From the NCBI GenBank assembly GCA_026705765.1, contig JAPPAB010000171.1:1-42590 (forward strand): a stretch of 42,590 bases of DNA, read 5' to 3'. The translations under genes were made by a program, and so were the position numbers. Positions 15,316 to 24,561 of this stretch are shown one piece after another (position 1 is the stretch's first letter; each line of letters begins with the position of its first letter). The notes below the pieces were generated by a model, which ran no database searches, was not told where the DNA came from, and saw only the letters and a program-made list of their open reading frames with translations. The DNA is from Gemmatimonadota bacterium (GTDB lineage Bacteria > Latescibacterota > UBA2968).

Positions 15316-16917
15316 TTATCCCACGGGCTTGCCAAAGGCATTGGCAAAGATCAAAAAGTCTGAAAATGCGACCGTACCATCCCCGTCCAAATCAGCCGCA
15401 GCATTGTATCCCGGCACGCCCTCGCTCGTGCCAAAAGCAGCAGCAAAAAGCAAGAAATCGGAGAAATCGACATCCCCGTTACCATCCAGATCAGCACTGC
15501 GCGTCTGAGCCGGTGCCTGGCGTATCACAATTAACGCTTGAATTGCGGTCCCGGAAAGTGGAAATCCGAAGATGGAGACGGTATCTCCCACCATCAGATC
15601 AGAAATGGGGAAAATAAGCTGGACAAGATCATCAACATTGCCAGAAAAAAATATGGCGATAATATCCTCAGGGTTCCGCTGATCGAGAGTAATCATCAAA
15701 GCCTGTGAGACATCCACGCTCACCTGTTGACCATTGCGTTGGATAGAAAACGAATTCGTTTCAGCATTCACACTCTGAACACTGACCTCTCTAATGTCAA
15801 CGGGCTCCGGCTCCGTTTGCAGCATAATTTGCAAATCAGTTACACTGGCACCATTGACAACCTGAATCAGCGCCCCGGGATCGACTTCACCCGTGAAGGG
15901 ATTGATGCCCACAAAAGCACCTAACTGCCCCATGTTTCCCTGTGCATCCACCACATCTTGATTCAAAGCCAGTATATAAGACCCATTCGGCACATGCTTC
16001 AACTCAAAAGCCAGTTGTTCATTGAAATTGGCAATGCGGACAATAGCACGCTCAAGCGGATCCTCGTCACCATCTTCCATCAGAGCTTTTGAATATAATT
16101 CAGGATCTATCAGCACTGCTGCACCTGGAGTATCACTCAGCGTAAAACCCTCGGGCAAAATCCCCATGCCGGAAATCACGGCGTCTGACAGTTCTACCGT
16201 ACCCCAAAAATACTGTTGTACCTCGGCAATAGGAGCCATATCTGAACGGCCAATAAGCATCTGATAGGTCGCGCCTTCGGGCAAATTAACAGTACCTGTC
16301 AATTTCATACCCCCTTCACTAATAGCCAGATCTGGCGCACTTACAAGCAATGCGATCAACTCAGAAGGAAATGCGACAAAATCCAAACCCTCAATATCGA
16401 TTCCCCCCACTGTTTGGCTCAGTACAGGACTATTAAATGTAATCTCAAACCGCTGCATCCCACTCGGCACGGGTGGATTCTTCACATCTTCTTGAAGCGT
16501 CACACCGCCGATCACAAACGAAGTCACAGCGGGCGTAACGGGTTGCTGTGGTACAAAACTATTGGGATCGCCGGGATTAGTCACCTGAATGCTCGCATCT
16601 ACCGTAAAATCGCCATCCGGATCCCCCAATTCTCGACCATTGGACACGCCATCGCCATCTGAATCGAGCATTGCGAGCATGGCATTCCACACAACCTGAC
16701 CACTGCGACCGGGCTGCGTTAGATAATTATTGTTGATATCTCTGCCAAAAGAAGTGAGAGTACCTCCCCCGCCTGGGTTCACATGACACGAAGCACACCC
16801 CAACGCACTGCCATTGGGCAACTGACTAACCCGTGCTGGACGGGCATCTGCCTGTCCCCACCCAATAAAGACAAGGACCAGGACTGTTAGTACCCTGTGA
16901 GAACTCAACCGCGACAT
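15316..16917 (-). CDS. Secreted c-heme protein with C-terminal dockerin-like repeats
   Basis: Protein of 533 residues from the ATG at 16917, chosen because AGGAGG stands seven bases upstream; a TTG six bases earlier is less likely. A signal peptide covers about residues 1-26. One c-type heme site follows (C41-A-S-C44-H45) in a GCASCHVNPGGGG context, then a calcium-type DSDGDGVSNGRELGDPDGD stretch. The middle is beta-rich and resembles repeated Ig-like or DUF5666-like modules, which I cannot name securely. The C-terminus has two EF-hand/dockerin-type repeats (DLDGNGDVDFSDFLLFAAAFG and DLDGDGTVAFSDFLIFANAFG) that could attach the protein to a partner or the cell surface. Probably periplasmic or extracellular; electron transfer is only a guess from the heme site. 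Confidence 0.8.
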   Translation of the reverse strand: MSRLSSHRVLTVLVLVFIGWGQADARPARVSQLPNGSALGCASCHVNPGGGGTLTSFGRDINNNYLTQPGRSGQVVWNAMLAMLDSDGDGVSNGRELGDPDGDFTVDASIQVTNPGDPNSFVPQQPVTPAVTSFVIGGVTLQEDVKNPPVPSGMQRFEITFNSPVLSQTVGGIDIEGLDFVAFPSELIALLVSAPDLAISEGGMKLTGTVNLPEGATYQMLIGRSDMAPIAEVQQYFWGTVELSDAVISGMGILPEGFTLSDTPGAAVLIDPELYSKALMEDGDEDPLERAIVRIANFNEQLAFELKHVPNGSYILALNQDVVDAQGNMGQLGAFVGINPFTGEVDPGALIQVVNGASVTDLQIMLQTEPEPVDIREVSVQSVNAETNSFSIQRNGQQVSVDVSQALMITLDQRNPEDIIAIFFSGNVDDLVQLIFPISDLMVGDTVSIFGFPLSGTAIQALIVIRQAPAQTRSADLDGNGDVDFSDFLLFAAAFGTSEGVPGYNAAADLDGDGTVAFSDFLIFANAFGKPVG

Positions 16918-17035
16918 AAACAATCCTCCTGAAGAGGGTGATAATTAGAGACAACACGACGCTGCATCTCATCTCCGAAAAATGTAGATCATGTCCCATT
17001 GAAAGGCAACTGCTTTTTCAGTAAAAAAAATTGTC

Positions 17036-17063
17036 TTGCAACTTGTAGAGAAATGTATATAAT
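17036..17063 (+). promoter_or_regulatory. Promoter of glnA
   Basis: TTGCAA and a perfect TATAAT are 16 bases apart in the 354-base gap before glnA. A second TATAAT at 17090 belongs to a 32-bp duplication of this segment. No sigma-54 (GG-N10-GC) element was seen. The rest of the gap (16918-17030 and 17122-17271) holds nothing else I can support apart from the glnA ribosome-binding site. Confidence 0.7.
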
Positions 17064-17121
17064 TAGACCTTGTTTTTTCCGCATTTTTCTATAATTGAAT
17101 CTTGTTTTTCGGGCATCATCG
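17058..17121 (+). repeat. 32-bp imperfect direct repeat at the glnA promoter
   Basis: 17058-17089 and 17090-17121 are adjacent copies, both starting TATAATT and both containing CTTGTTTTT and GCAT at the same offsets; 22 of 32 positions agree by my count. The copy thus duplicates the -10 box and leader start. Confidence 0.6.
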
Positions 17122-17271
17122 CCCAACAGTGTAACACATATTTAATACATGAGAAATCACGCGGAAACAAACACCATCTATATTCCGTACCGATATTTCG
17201 GGTCGGCAAAACTGTCGATCCTTTCATTTATCAATACCAGGCCACATTTCTCACAATGAAAGGAGCAAAAT

Positions 17272-18690
17272 ATGGCCCAAACGCCACAAGATGTTCTTGC
17301 AATGATCGCAGATCAGGGCATTAGAGTTGTCGATTTTCGCTTTACCGATTTTCCAGGACACTGGCAGCATTTTACTGTCATGGCCTCCGAAATCGAAGAA
17401 GAAACCTTTGAAGACGGACTCGGCTTTGACGGATCCAGTATTCGCGGCTGGCAGGCCATCAACGAATCGGACATGCTCGTCATTCCCGATCCCGCCACAG
17501 CGTTGATCGATCCCTTCCTCGAAGAACCCACCCTCGTAATGATCTGTAATATTGCCGATCCCATCACCAAAAGCGGCTATTCGCGCGACCCGCGTTCGGT
17601 CGCTCAAAAAGCCGAAGCCTATATGCAATCCACGGGCATTGGCGATACGGCATTTTTCGGTCCAGAAGCCGAATTTTTTGTTTTTGACGATGTGCGCTTT
17701 GGCGAAGGGTCAAACCACGCCTTTCACAGCGTAGATTCAGTTGAAGGCTACTGGAATTCGGGCAGAGATGAAGGTCCCAACCTCGGTTACAAGCCCCGCC
17801 ACAAAGAAGGCTATTTCCCCGTGCCGCCCCACGACACGCTGCAAAATATACGTACCGAAATGGTGCTGACCATGGAAGAGGTCGGCATTGACATTGAAGT
17901 TCACCACCACGAAGTATCAACCGGTGGTCAGGGCGAAATCGACATTCGGTTCTGCCCGATGGTCACATGCGCCGACAGAATGACCTGGTACAAATACATC
18001 GTCAAAAACGTGGCACACAAACACGGCAAAACCGCCACCTTTATGCCCAAACCGCTTTTTGAAGACAATGGCACGGGCATGCACACGCATCAAAGCATCT
18101 GGAAAGGCGATGAGCCTCTCTTTGCCGGGTCGGGATACGCGGGCCTGAGCGAAATGGCACTGCACTATATCGGCGGCATTCTCAAACACGCCGATGCGTT
18201 GATCGCATTGACCAACCCGACCACCAACTCATTTAAGCGTCTGGTCCCCGGTTATGAAGCCCCGGTCAATCTGGCCTATTCGCAGCGCAATCGCAGTGCT
18301 GCAATACGCCTCCCGATGTATTCTCAAAGTCCCAAAGCCAAGCGCGTCGAATTTCGGTGTCCAGACCCAAGCGCCAATCCCTACCTGGCTTTCGCGGCCA
18401 TGTTAATGGCTGGCCTGGACGGCATTCAAAACAAAATTCATCCAGGGGATCCGCTCGACAAAAACCTCTACGATCTCGAACCCGAAGAAGCCGCATCCAT
18501 CCCGCAGACACCGGGTTCACTGTCCGATGCCCTCGATGCATTGGCGACGGATCACGACTTCCTGCTCAAGGGTGATGTCTTTACCGAAGACGTGATCGAA
18601 ACATGGATCGAATACAAGCGCGAAAACGAAGTTGACGCCATCAACCAGCGTCCTCATCCACACGAATTCGCCCTTTACTTCGACGTGTAA
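17272..18690 (+). CDS. glnA: Glutamine synthetase, type I
   Basis: Makes glutamine from glutamate, ammonia and ATP; a dodecamer in the cytoplasm. It has 472 residues, the length of the GSI-beta type. Signatures seen: [10 protein letters not shown] near the N-terminus, [11 protein letters not shown] (metal-binding Glu), the PHHHEV-like [50 protein letters not shown] and RSAAIRLP. The adenylylation site is intact: Y400 in [10 protein letters not shown], so activity could be controlled by a GlnE-type enzyme. AAAGGAG precedes the ATG. It stands alone between its own promoter and a strong terminator. Confidence 0.98.
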   Translation: MAQTPQDVLAMIADQGIRVVDFRFTDFPGHWQHFTVMASEIEEETFEDGLGFDGSSIRGWQAINESDMLVIPDPATALIDPFLEEPTLVMICNIADPITKSGYSRDPRSVAQKAEAYMQSTGIGDTAFFGPEAEFFVFDDVRFGEGSNHAFHSVDSVEGYWNSGRDEGPNLGYKPRHKEGYFPVPPHDTLQNIRTEMVLTMEEVGIDIEVHHHEVSTGGQGEIDIRFCPMVTCADRMTWYKYIVKNVAHKHGKTATFMPKPLFEDNGTGMHTHQSIWKGDEPLFAGSGYAGLSEMALHYIGGILKHADALIALTNPTTNSFKRLVPGYEAPVNLAYSQRNRSAAIRLPMYSQSPKAKRVEFRCPDPSANPYLAFAAMLMAGLDGIQNKIHPGDPLDKNLYDLEPEEAASIPQTPGSLSDALDALATDHDFLLKGDVFTEDVIETWIEYKRENEVDAINQRPHPHEFALYFDV

Positions 18691-18716
18691 TTTGTAAGTT
18701 GTTCTTAGATGTACAG

Positions 18717-18754
18717 AAAAGCAGGTGGTTAGACCTCAACCACCTGCTTTTTTA
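18717..18754 (+). terminator. Bidirectional terminator after glnA
   Basis: GCAGGTGGTT and AACCACCTGC form a perfect 10-bp stem with a 7-base loop, flanked by AAAA before and TTTTTT after. It can serve glnA and the convergent pentapeptide-repeat gene. Confidence 0.9.
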
Positions 18755-18767
18755 TTAGCTCCGTTCC

Positions 18768-18781
18768 CTAATTTTTAATTC
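18768..18781 (-). repeat. Two heptamers of the GAATTAR family
   Basis: CTAATTT and TTAATTC, read on the minus strand as GAATTAA-AAATTAG, lie between the glnA terminator and the end of the pentapeptide-repeat gene. Short, so only meaningful together with the longer tracts elsewhere. Confidence 0.5.
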
Positions 18782-18784
18782 GTC

Positions 18785-19573
18785 TCAATCCCTCAACTTC
18801 GTCTTCTCATCCCACCTCACTACATCCAGATGTTTTTGTGAAAAGCCAATCGCATCTCGGACATCGGCACCGCGCATGTCGGCATTGTCAAACTGGGCTT
18901 TAAAGAGATCGGCTTTTTGCAGGCGGGCGCGCTGGAGATTGGCCTGGCGCAAATCCACTTTGACGAGATCGGCCTCCTGGAGCCTGGCACTTTGCAGATT
19001 GGCTCCCCTCAAATTGGCGTCGGTCAAATCCGACTTTCTGATATCGGCTGTACGCAAGGTAGCATTTTCGAAATCCACTTTGACCAATATGGTCTCCGAC
19101 AAATTGGCCTTGTAAAAATTCGCATTTTTGCATCTGGCGCCACGCAAATTGCACCCCACCAATTTTGCCTCCTCAAAATTTGCGTCTTCCATATTTGCAC
19201 TGCTGAGATCTGCCAATTCCAAATCCGCTGGCGAGACCTGTGCGCCCTTCATATTCGCTCTTGTGAGAATCGCATTCTGCAAGAAAGCCCCGCTCAGATC
19301 AGCCTCTTCGAGATTTGCATCGCGCAAATTGGCCTGTAAAAGACGTGCACGCTGTAAGTTGGCACCCGATAAATTGGCACCCCGCAACTGTGCACCACTG
19401 AGAATGGCTTCGCGCATATCGGCGTGTTGTAAGGCGGCATTTTGCAATTCCGCCCGGTTTAAATTTGCACCGACCAGATCCGCGCGCGCGCCCTCTGTCC
19501 CGTTGGACGCTATCCAGGCTTGATGTCGCGCAAGAATCTCGCGCACCTGTGCAGGTGAAAAAGTTATGGGCAT
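18785..19573 (-). CDS. Pentapeptide-repeat protein
   Basis: Protein of 262 residues made almost wholly of A(D/N)LXX pentapeptide repeats from about residue 30 to 245 (ANLNRAELQ, GANLSGANLQRARLLQANLRDANLEEADLSG are typical stretches; short excerpts here). Such repeats fold as a right-handed square beta-helix. The N-terminus (FSPAQVREILARHQAWIASNGTEG) and the C-terminus are non-repeat caps. No signal peptide is seen. Some family members mimic DNA and protect gyrase, many have no known role, so no function is assigned. GGGAG precedes the ATG. It lies 16 bases after the cyclo-ligase gene and is probably co-transcribed with it. Confidence 0.9.
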   Translation of the reverse strand: MPITFSPAQVREILARHQAWIASNGTEGARADLVGANLNRAELQNAALQHADMREAILSGAQLRGANLSGANLQRARLLQANLRDANLEEADLSGAFLQNAILTRANMKGAQVSPADLELADLSSANMEDANFEEAKLVGCNLRGARCKNANFYKANLSETILVKVDFENATLRTADIRKSDLTDANLRGANLQSARLQEADLVKVDLRQANLQRARLQKADLFKAQFDNADMRGADVRDAIGFSQKHLDVVRWDEKTKLRD

Positions 19574-19589
19574 GTGATGTCTCCCTTCG

Positions 19590-20147
19590 CTAAATTTTAA
19601 TGACCTCGTTTTCGGTTATGATCAAATCCATCTTCTCATCGTGTGGCTCGGCGGGCACGCGATCTATGATCTGAAAAGCATAAGATAAACCGACTCGAAT
19701 AGCTCCAGTCTGCGCCAAAAATCGGTCGTAATATCCACCACCCGATCCAATCCGATGGCCAAAGCGATCAAAAGCGATACCCGGAACGAGGATCAGGTCA
19801 ATGGTATGCGGCAACAGCACCTTTTGGGGATCTGGAACCGGTTCGCGCAAACCATAATGCACGGGTCGCAGATCGCTCAGTCCCGCAATTGCCTGAAAAT
19901 CCATATCTCCATCTTCCCGCGTAACAGGTACTCCCACCTGTTTGCCGCTGTCAATTGCTTTTGGGATCACTATTCCCGTATCCACTTCATTTTTTATCGA
20001 CACATAACAGGCAATGCACGGTGCAAGCTGGTATGCTGACATATCGATCAACTGGCGATAAATACACAAACTCTTCTCGCGAACAGCTCGTTCGGACATC
20101 TGGATACGCTCGGTGCGAAGGCTACGTTTTAGATCAGGCTTTGTCAT
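19590..20147 (-). CDS. 5-formyltetrahydrofolate cyclo-ligase
   Basis: Converts 5-formyl-THF to 5,10-methenyl-THF with ATP; one-carbon metabolism in the cytoplasm. It has 185 residues, normal for the family. The ATP/folate signature near the C-terminus is clear: LILVPGIAFDRFGHRIGSGGGYYDRFL (excerpted motifs VPGIAFD and GSGGGYYDRF). The N-terminus carries the usual KRSLRTERIQMS basic helix. It heads a two-gene minus-strand unit with the pentapeptide-repeat gene and is divergent from uppS. Confidence 0.93.
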   Translation of the reverse strand: MTKPDLKRSLRTERIQMSERAVREKSLCIYRQLIDMSAYQLAPCIACYVSIKNEVDTGIVIPKAIDSGKQVGVPVTREDGDMDFQAIAGLSDLRPVHYGLREPVPDPQKVLLPHTIDLILVPGIAFDRFGHRIGSGGGYYDRFLAQTGAIRVGLSYAFQIIDRVPAEPHDEKMDLIITENEVIKI

Positions 20148-20168
20148 AATAAGTTTCTCGCTTCTCCC

Positions 20169-20197
20169 TTGACTTTAATAAATTAAACCGTTAAAAT
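20169..20197 (+). promoter_or_regulatory. Promoter of uppS-cdsA-dxr-rseP
   Basis: TTGACT and TAAAAT are 17 bases apart in the AT-rich divergent region, with about 67 bases from the -10 to the uppS start. Confidence 0.75.
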
Positions 20198-20264
20198 TTC
20201 ACAACATTTTTTTCGTATTTTATCGGTATTTAGGCGGACAAGCTGAATTTTCATCGTTAATAAT

Positions 20265-21104
20265 ATGAAAGACACACACATAAACGGCTCTCGCGATTGT
20301 ACTCAGCTTCAAGATAGACTGAAAGCGCGAGGCAACCTGCCATCGCATATTGCGATAATTATGGATGGCAATGGGCGGTGGGCGCAACAGCGAGATTTGC
20401 GCCGCACAGATGGGCATCGGTCTGCCCGGGAAACTGTGCGCGATATTGTGCGTGCCTGTGGCGAACTCGAAATAGATATTCTCACCCTGTTCACCTTTGG
20501 CACAGACAATTGGCGTCGGCCCTGGTCAGAAGTATTGTCGCTGATGCAATTGTTGCGAGACTGTTCACACGAAGAACTCAATGAATTGCAGGAAAACAAC
20601 GTGCGTCTCATTGCAACCGGTGATACGGATCGACTGGCCAAGCACTCGCGTAAAGCACTTAGAAATGCCATTCGCGAAACATCTAATAATACAGGACTAA
20701 CGCTTAATCTCGCGTTGAGCTACGACGGCAAAAGCGATATTCTTCAAGCCGTGCAAAGCATTGCTATCGATATCGCACAGGAACGCATTTCACCAGACGA
20801 TATTGATGCCAATTTATTTTCTAAACGCCTTTATACAGGTGATTTGCCCGACCCCGATTTGCTGATTCGCACCAGCGGCGAAGTTCGCCTGAGCAATTTT
20901 ATGCTCTGGCAGTGTGCTTATACCGAATTCTGGTTTACAGGTGTACTGTGGCCCGACTTTAAGCGCGAGCATCTCTACGAAGCCATCCGCAGTTATCAAA
21001 ATCGAGAACGGCGGTTTGGCAAAACGGGACTTCAATTGCGCGATGAAACGCTCGCAAGCAAAACCAATGGGCCTTCGGAGGACTTGTGGCAAAGTCCAAT
21101 CTAA
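20265..21104 (+). CDS. uppS: Undecaprenyl (polyprenyl) diphosphate synthase
   Basis: cis-Prenyltransferase that extends farnesyl diphosphate with isopentenyl units to the C55 lipid carrier for wall synthesis. It has 279 residues. Motifs: IAIIMDGNGRWA with catalytic D34, GHRSARETVRDIVRACGELEI, FGTDNWRRPWSEV (usually FSTENWxRP), LSYDGKSDI, and the C-terminal RTSGEVRLSNFMLWQ...AYTEF. The N-terminal 24 residues before LPSHIAI are longer than average and no clear ribosome-binding site stands before the ATG, so the exact start is less sure. First gene of uppS-cdsA-dxr-rseP. Confidence 0.95.
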   Translation: MKDTHINGSRDCTQLQDRLKARGNLPSHIAIIMDGNGRWAQQRDLRRTDGHRSARETVRDIVRACGELEIDILTLFTFGTDNWRRPWSEVLSLMQLLRDCSHEELNELQENNVRLIATGDTDRLAKHSRKALRNAIRETSNNTGLTLNLALSYDGKSDILQAVQSIAIDIAQERISPDDIDANLFSKRLYTGDLPDPDLLIRTSGEVRLSNFMLWQCAYTEFWFTGVLWPDFKREHLYEAIRSYQNRERRFGKTGLQLRDETLASKTNGPSEDLWQSPI

Positions 21105-21913
21105 TTCAGCGCGTGTTGGCAGCCGCAGTTTTTGGTCCAGTTTTGGTGGTGCTATTCTGGTTAGGTGACTATTGGCTATTTGTGATGTGGTGCGGCGTGG
21201 TCTCTATAGGAACCTGGGAATTTTATCGCATGCTATCGCAGAAAGGGCTGCAACCCTGGACGGGATTTGGCATTATTATATCCCTCTCCTGGTGTGCTGT
21301 GGCATTTGTTATTGGGCCAAATGCTTTCGTATTTTTTTTTCTCGTATTATTGCTTTTGATGTTTAGCATCGCCCTATTTCGAGACACCACAGGCTATCGC
21401 ATGCTCAATGCGGGAGGCACGCTTTTAGGTGTACTCTATGTCGGTTTTCTGGGCAGTTTTGTTCTTATAGTGAGAAACACATTATCCGTTGGCGCACCGG
21501 AACTTGCTGTTCTCATTTTGCTGGGGATTTGGGCCAATGATACAATGGCCTATTTTTTTGGACGGTGGTTTGGCCGATGGCATCCCTTTCCCACAATCAG
21601 CGCGGCTAAGACCGAAGCCGGATTCATCGGAGGTCTTTTATCCGCACTTTTGGTAACAGGACTCGGCGGACAGGTACTCGGGCTATTTAATATAGCCCAA
21701 AGCCTCATACTCGGCCTTCTCATTGGCATTGGGGCATCTCTGGGAGATCTCGTTGAATCCATGATCAAACGCGACATGGACGTCAAAGATACATCGGAAC
21801 TGATCCCCGGACACGGTGGCGTGTTGGATCGCTTTGACAGTACTTTTTTTGTTTTTCCGCTCGTCTATCTTTATTTGCAACTAATAGCCAGTACCCCACC
21901 GGTGTTGGACTAA
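21086..21913 (+). CDS. cdsA: Phosphatidate cytidylyltransferase
   Basis: Makes CDP-diacylglycerol from phosphatidate and CTP, the branch point of phospholipid synthesis. It has 275 residues and about eight membrane segments. The C-terminal family signature is intact: SMIKRDMDVKDTSELIPGHGGVLDRFDS (Asp and Lys of the metal site). Start is a GTG with GGAGG four bases upstream, overlapping the uppS end by 19 bases, which indicates translational coupling. The next gene, dxr, starts five bases after its stop. Confidence 0.95.
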   Translation: MAKSNLIQRVLAAAVFGPVLVVLFWLGDYWLFVMWCGVVSIGTWEFYRMLSQKGLQPWTGFGIIISLSWCAVAFVIGPNAFVFFFLVLLLLMFSIALFRDTTGYRMLNAGGTLLGVLYVGFLGSFVLIVRNTLSVGAPELAVLILLGIWANDTMAYFFGRWFGRWHPFPTISAAKTEAGFIGGLLSALLVTGLGGQVLGLFNIAQSLILGLLIGIGASLGDLVESMIKRDMDVKDTSELIPGHGGVLDRFDSTFFVFPLVYLYLQLIASTPPVLD

Positions 21914-21918
21914 TTGTT

Positions 21919-23073
21919 ATGATAAAACGCGTTGCCCTTCTGGGATCCACAGGCTCTATCGGCACAAACACACTGCGTGTTCTGAATAACCTATCCGACC
22001 GATTTGAACTGGTGAGTTTATGTGCCGGACGCAATGCCGAGTTGCTGTGCGAACAAGCCGAGCACTGGCGCCCTGAGCGCGTTTGTATTGCCCAGGGGGC
22101 AAAAGAGGTGCAGGCGCGTCTCGCGCCACTGGGTATTGAAGTGCTCGAAGGCAGCGCGGGCTTGCAGGACCTGTCTGTCGATCCCGATACCGACCTGATC
22201 ATTAACGGTCTGGCGGCAGGCGTGGGACTGCGCCCTACGCTATCTGCTGTGCGCGCGGGCAAAGATGTGGCAATTGCCAACAAAGAGACACTGGTTGTCG
22301 CCGGGCATCTGGTAACCGATTGGGCAAAACAGACAGGCGCCACATTATTGCCGATCGACAGTGAGACAACGCCGCTGTGGCAATCTTTGCAAGAGACGAA
22401 CCGAGACGAGATCAAACGCATTTTACTACCCGCCTCGGGCGGTCCTTTTTTTGACTATACGCAAAAGCAGATGGCGAGTGTTTCACGCGATCAGGCACTT
22501 AATCATCCCACCTGGCAGATGGGACCAAAAATTACGATTGACTCCGCCACATTGATGAATAAAGGCTTTGAAGTGATCGAAGCACAATGGTTTCTCGATT
22601 TGCCTGTCTCGAAAATCGATGTGATTATCCATCGGCAGTCTATTGTGCATTGCCTCATCGAATATGTGGATGGCGGCATGATGGCGCACCTGAGCACACC
22701 CGACATGCAGTTGCCCATTCATCAGGCTCTCGTGCATCCCGAAAAGCTGCCCACACAGGTTGAACGCCTGGACCTGACAGAGGTCGGCACATTGAGTTTT
22801 TTTCAGCCCGATACCGACCGATTTCCCTGTCTCCAATTGGCATATCAGGCCGTAGAACAGGGGGGAACTGCGCCCGCAGTACTCAACGCTGCCAATGAAG
22901 TCGCCGTGTATGCTTTTCTCGATAGCCGCATCGGATTTCTCGATATCCCCCGTGTAATTGCAAAAGCCCTCGATGAGCACGAGGCAGGCGAAGATACCCT
23001 CGAGGCGGTCTTTGAAGCCGACCGTTGGGGGCGAGACCGTGCAAATACGCTGATTTGTTCACTTGAATCATAG
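21919..23073 (+). CDS. dxr: 1-deoxy-D-xylulose 5-phosphate reductoisomerase
   Basis: Second enzyme of the MEP isoprenoid pathway, using NADPH and a divalent metal; target of fosmidomycin. It has 384 residues. Seen: GSTGSIGTNTLRVL (NADPH site), NKETLVVAG, the metal-binding P-I-D-S-E, ASGGPF, the flexible loop LNHPTWQMGPKI with His and Trp, and DSATLMNKGFEVIEA. After DSE the usual HN is TT (DSETTPLWQS), a modest deviation. It supplies precursors for the neighbouring uppS, so the operon joins isoprenoid, lipid carrier and phospholipid supply. Confidence 0.96.
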   Translation: MIKRVALLGSTGSIGTNTLRVLNNLSDRFELVSLCAGRNAELLCEQAEHWRPERVCIAQGAKEVQARLAPLGIEVLEGSAGLQDLSVDPDTDLIINGLAAGVGLRPTLSAVRAGKDVAIANKETLVVAGHLVTDWAKQTGATLLPIDSETTPLWQSLQETNRDEIKRILLPASGGPFFDYTQKQMASVSRDQALNHPTWQMGPKITIDSATLMNKGFEVIEAQWFLDLPVSKIDVIIHRQSIVHCLIEYVDGGMMAHLSTPDMQLPIHQALVHPEKLPTQVERLDLTEVGTLSFFQPDTDRFPCLQLAYQAVEQGGTAPAVLNAANEVAVYAFLDSRIGFLDIPRVIAKALDEHEAGEDTLEAVFEADRWGRDRANTLICSLES

Positions 23074-23087
23074 AAACGAGGTTTCCC

Positions 23088-24413
23088 GTGATCGTCGATC
23101 TTCTCTACTTCCTTTTTGTCTTAGGCGTGCTGGTTTTTGTTCACGAACTCGGGCATTTTTTAGTCGCTAAAAAATCGGGCATCAGGGTTGAGGCTTTCTC
23201 ACTTGGATACCCGCCCAAAGCGATAGGCGTGAAAATTGGTGAGACCGAATACTGCCTTTCGTGGTTGCCATTGGGCGGCTATGTCAAAGTTGCTGGCATG
23301 GCCGATTTCGGTCACGAAGAAGGCAAGGGTAAGCCCTGGGAATTTCAGTCAAAACCGCGATGGATTCAGATGGCAGTAATGATCGCCGGTCCGGCAATGA
23401 ACTTTTTTTTGGGCTTTTTGCTATTGCTCACTCTGTATATGTCGGCGGGCGAATACGCATTTTTAGACGATTCGCGCGTGGGTGAAGTTAAGACAGACTC
23501 GCCCTTCTATACGGCAGGCCTAAGACCGGGAGACCGCATTTTAGCCGTTGGAAATACAGCGGTAAATAACTGGGACGAAATGGAAGATGCGTTTCTCCTT
23601 CAAGCCGGTGACGTCATACCCGTTGAAATTGAACGAATACCCACCTACCGATCAGACATGACCGAGCGATTGGCTATTTCTGTCGATTTGACCTCGCTTC
23701 CCCGCGAAGGTCTGGGACTGGGATATTATATTACCACAGAGGTTGGAGGTGTGATGCCCGGAATGCCAGCCGCAGAAATTGGGCTACAACCGGGCGATGT
23801 GATTACATCGGTCAATGATGTCCCCGTCACGATGTGGTGGGAGATGAGCCGCGAGATATCTGCGCAACCCGGTGTGGAAATCTCATTGACCTGGCAGCGC
23901 AATGGCGAAGAGATGACAGAGCGGATTATTCCCGCATCTCAAACTTTTAATGGCGAAACCGTGGGGCGCATTGGCATTGATTTGGCTTCCAAACGCAACC
24001 CCATTTCCTTTTTTAAGGCCGTGCGCCGCAGCGCATCAGAAACCATCAATTTGTCAATGACTATTTTTCGATTTGTCAAAGATCTGGTCATAGGACAAGA
24101 ATCCAGCAGAGCTCTGGCCGGACCTGTTGGGATTTTCCAGATGGTGGGACAAAGTGCTGAACGCGGTTTTTCCTCTCTGCTGTGGTTTATGGCTCTGCTC
24201 AGTATTAACCTGGGCGTGCTCAACTTGCTACCCATTCCCATGCTCGATGGTGGCCATCTCACCATTCTTGCGATTGAAGGCATTATCCGCCGAGATTTAT
24301 CTGCGCGACACAAAGCCTGGCTCCAACAAGCTGGATTTGCATTTTTGCTCTTCCTGATCATTTACGTAACCTTCAACGATATCGGGCGCATTTCCGGATG
24401 GTTTGGAAACTAA
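23088..24413 (+). CDS. rseP: Site-2 membrane metalloprotease RseP
   Basis: Intramembrane zinc protease that cleaves anti-sigma factors and leftover signal peptides. It has 441 residues. The HExxH motif lies in the first membrane segment (FVHELGHFLVAKKSG) and the second zinc motif near the end is LLPIPMLDGGHL. Two PDZ-like domains occupy about residues 125-300 (VGEVKTDSPFYTAGLRPGDRI and GVMPGMPAAEIGLQPGDVI regions). Four membrane segments are expected. The start is GTG with GAGG upstream, 14 bases after dxr. A strong terminator ends the operon. No rseA or rpoE gene is in the window. Confidence 0.95.
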   Translation: MIVDLLYFLFVLGVLVFVHELGHFLVAKKSGIRVEAFSLGYPPKAIGVKIGETEYCLSWLPLGGYVKVAGMADFGHEEGKGKPWEFQSKPRWIQMAVMIAGPAMNFFLGFLLLLTLYMSAGEYAFLDDSRVGEVKTDSPFYTAGLRPGDRILAVGNTAVNNWDEMEDAFLLQAGDVIPVEIERIPTYRSDMTERLAISVDLTSLPREGLGLGYYITTEVGGVMPGMPAAEIGLQPGDVITSVNDVPVTMWWEMSREISAQPGVEISLTWQRNGEEMTERIIPASQTFNGETVGRIGIDLASKRNPISFFKAVRRSASETINLSMTIFRFVKDLVIGQESSRALAGPVGIFQMVGQSAERGFSSLLWFMALLSINLGVLNLLPIPMLDGGHLTILAIEGIIRRDLSARHKAWLQQAGFAFLLFLIIYVTFNDIGRISGWFGN

Positions 24414-24443
24414 AGCCTCCAGCCCAATATACCGGAGGTTAGA

Positions 24444-24480
24444 CAAAAAAATCCCCACAAAAAACTGTGGGGATTTTTTT
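24444..24480 (+). terminator. Terminator of uppS-cdsA-dxr-rseP
   Basis: AATCCCCACA and TGTGGGGATT form a perfect stem with a short A-rich loop, followed by seven T residues and preceded by A residues, so it may work in both directions. Confidence 0.9.
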
Positions 24481-24540
24481 AGCCTCCTGTCTCAACCCTT
24501 CACAGTGAACTGGTCTGGACTGCGACCATCTGTGCACCAT

Positions 24541-24561
24541 TTCTCACGTTTCACTTCTCAC
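24541..24561 (-). repeat. Three heptamers overlapping a gene end
   Basis: TTCTCAC, GTTTCAC and TTCTCAC, read on the minus strand as GTGAGAA-GTGAAAC-GTGAGAA. The stop codon and last codons (Gly-Glu-Lys) of the minus-strand lipoprotein lie in the tract. Confidence 0.65.

Noticed and set aside
17030-17271. Sigma-54 promoter for glnA
   Set aside because: No GG-N10-GC pair in a fitting context was found; the sigma-70-type boxes are much better.
18876-19523. Overlapping open frames on the plus strand opposite the pentapeptide-repeat gene
   Set aside because: The repeated codons of the real gene create periodic open antisense frames; the products are low-complexity mirrors of the repeats.
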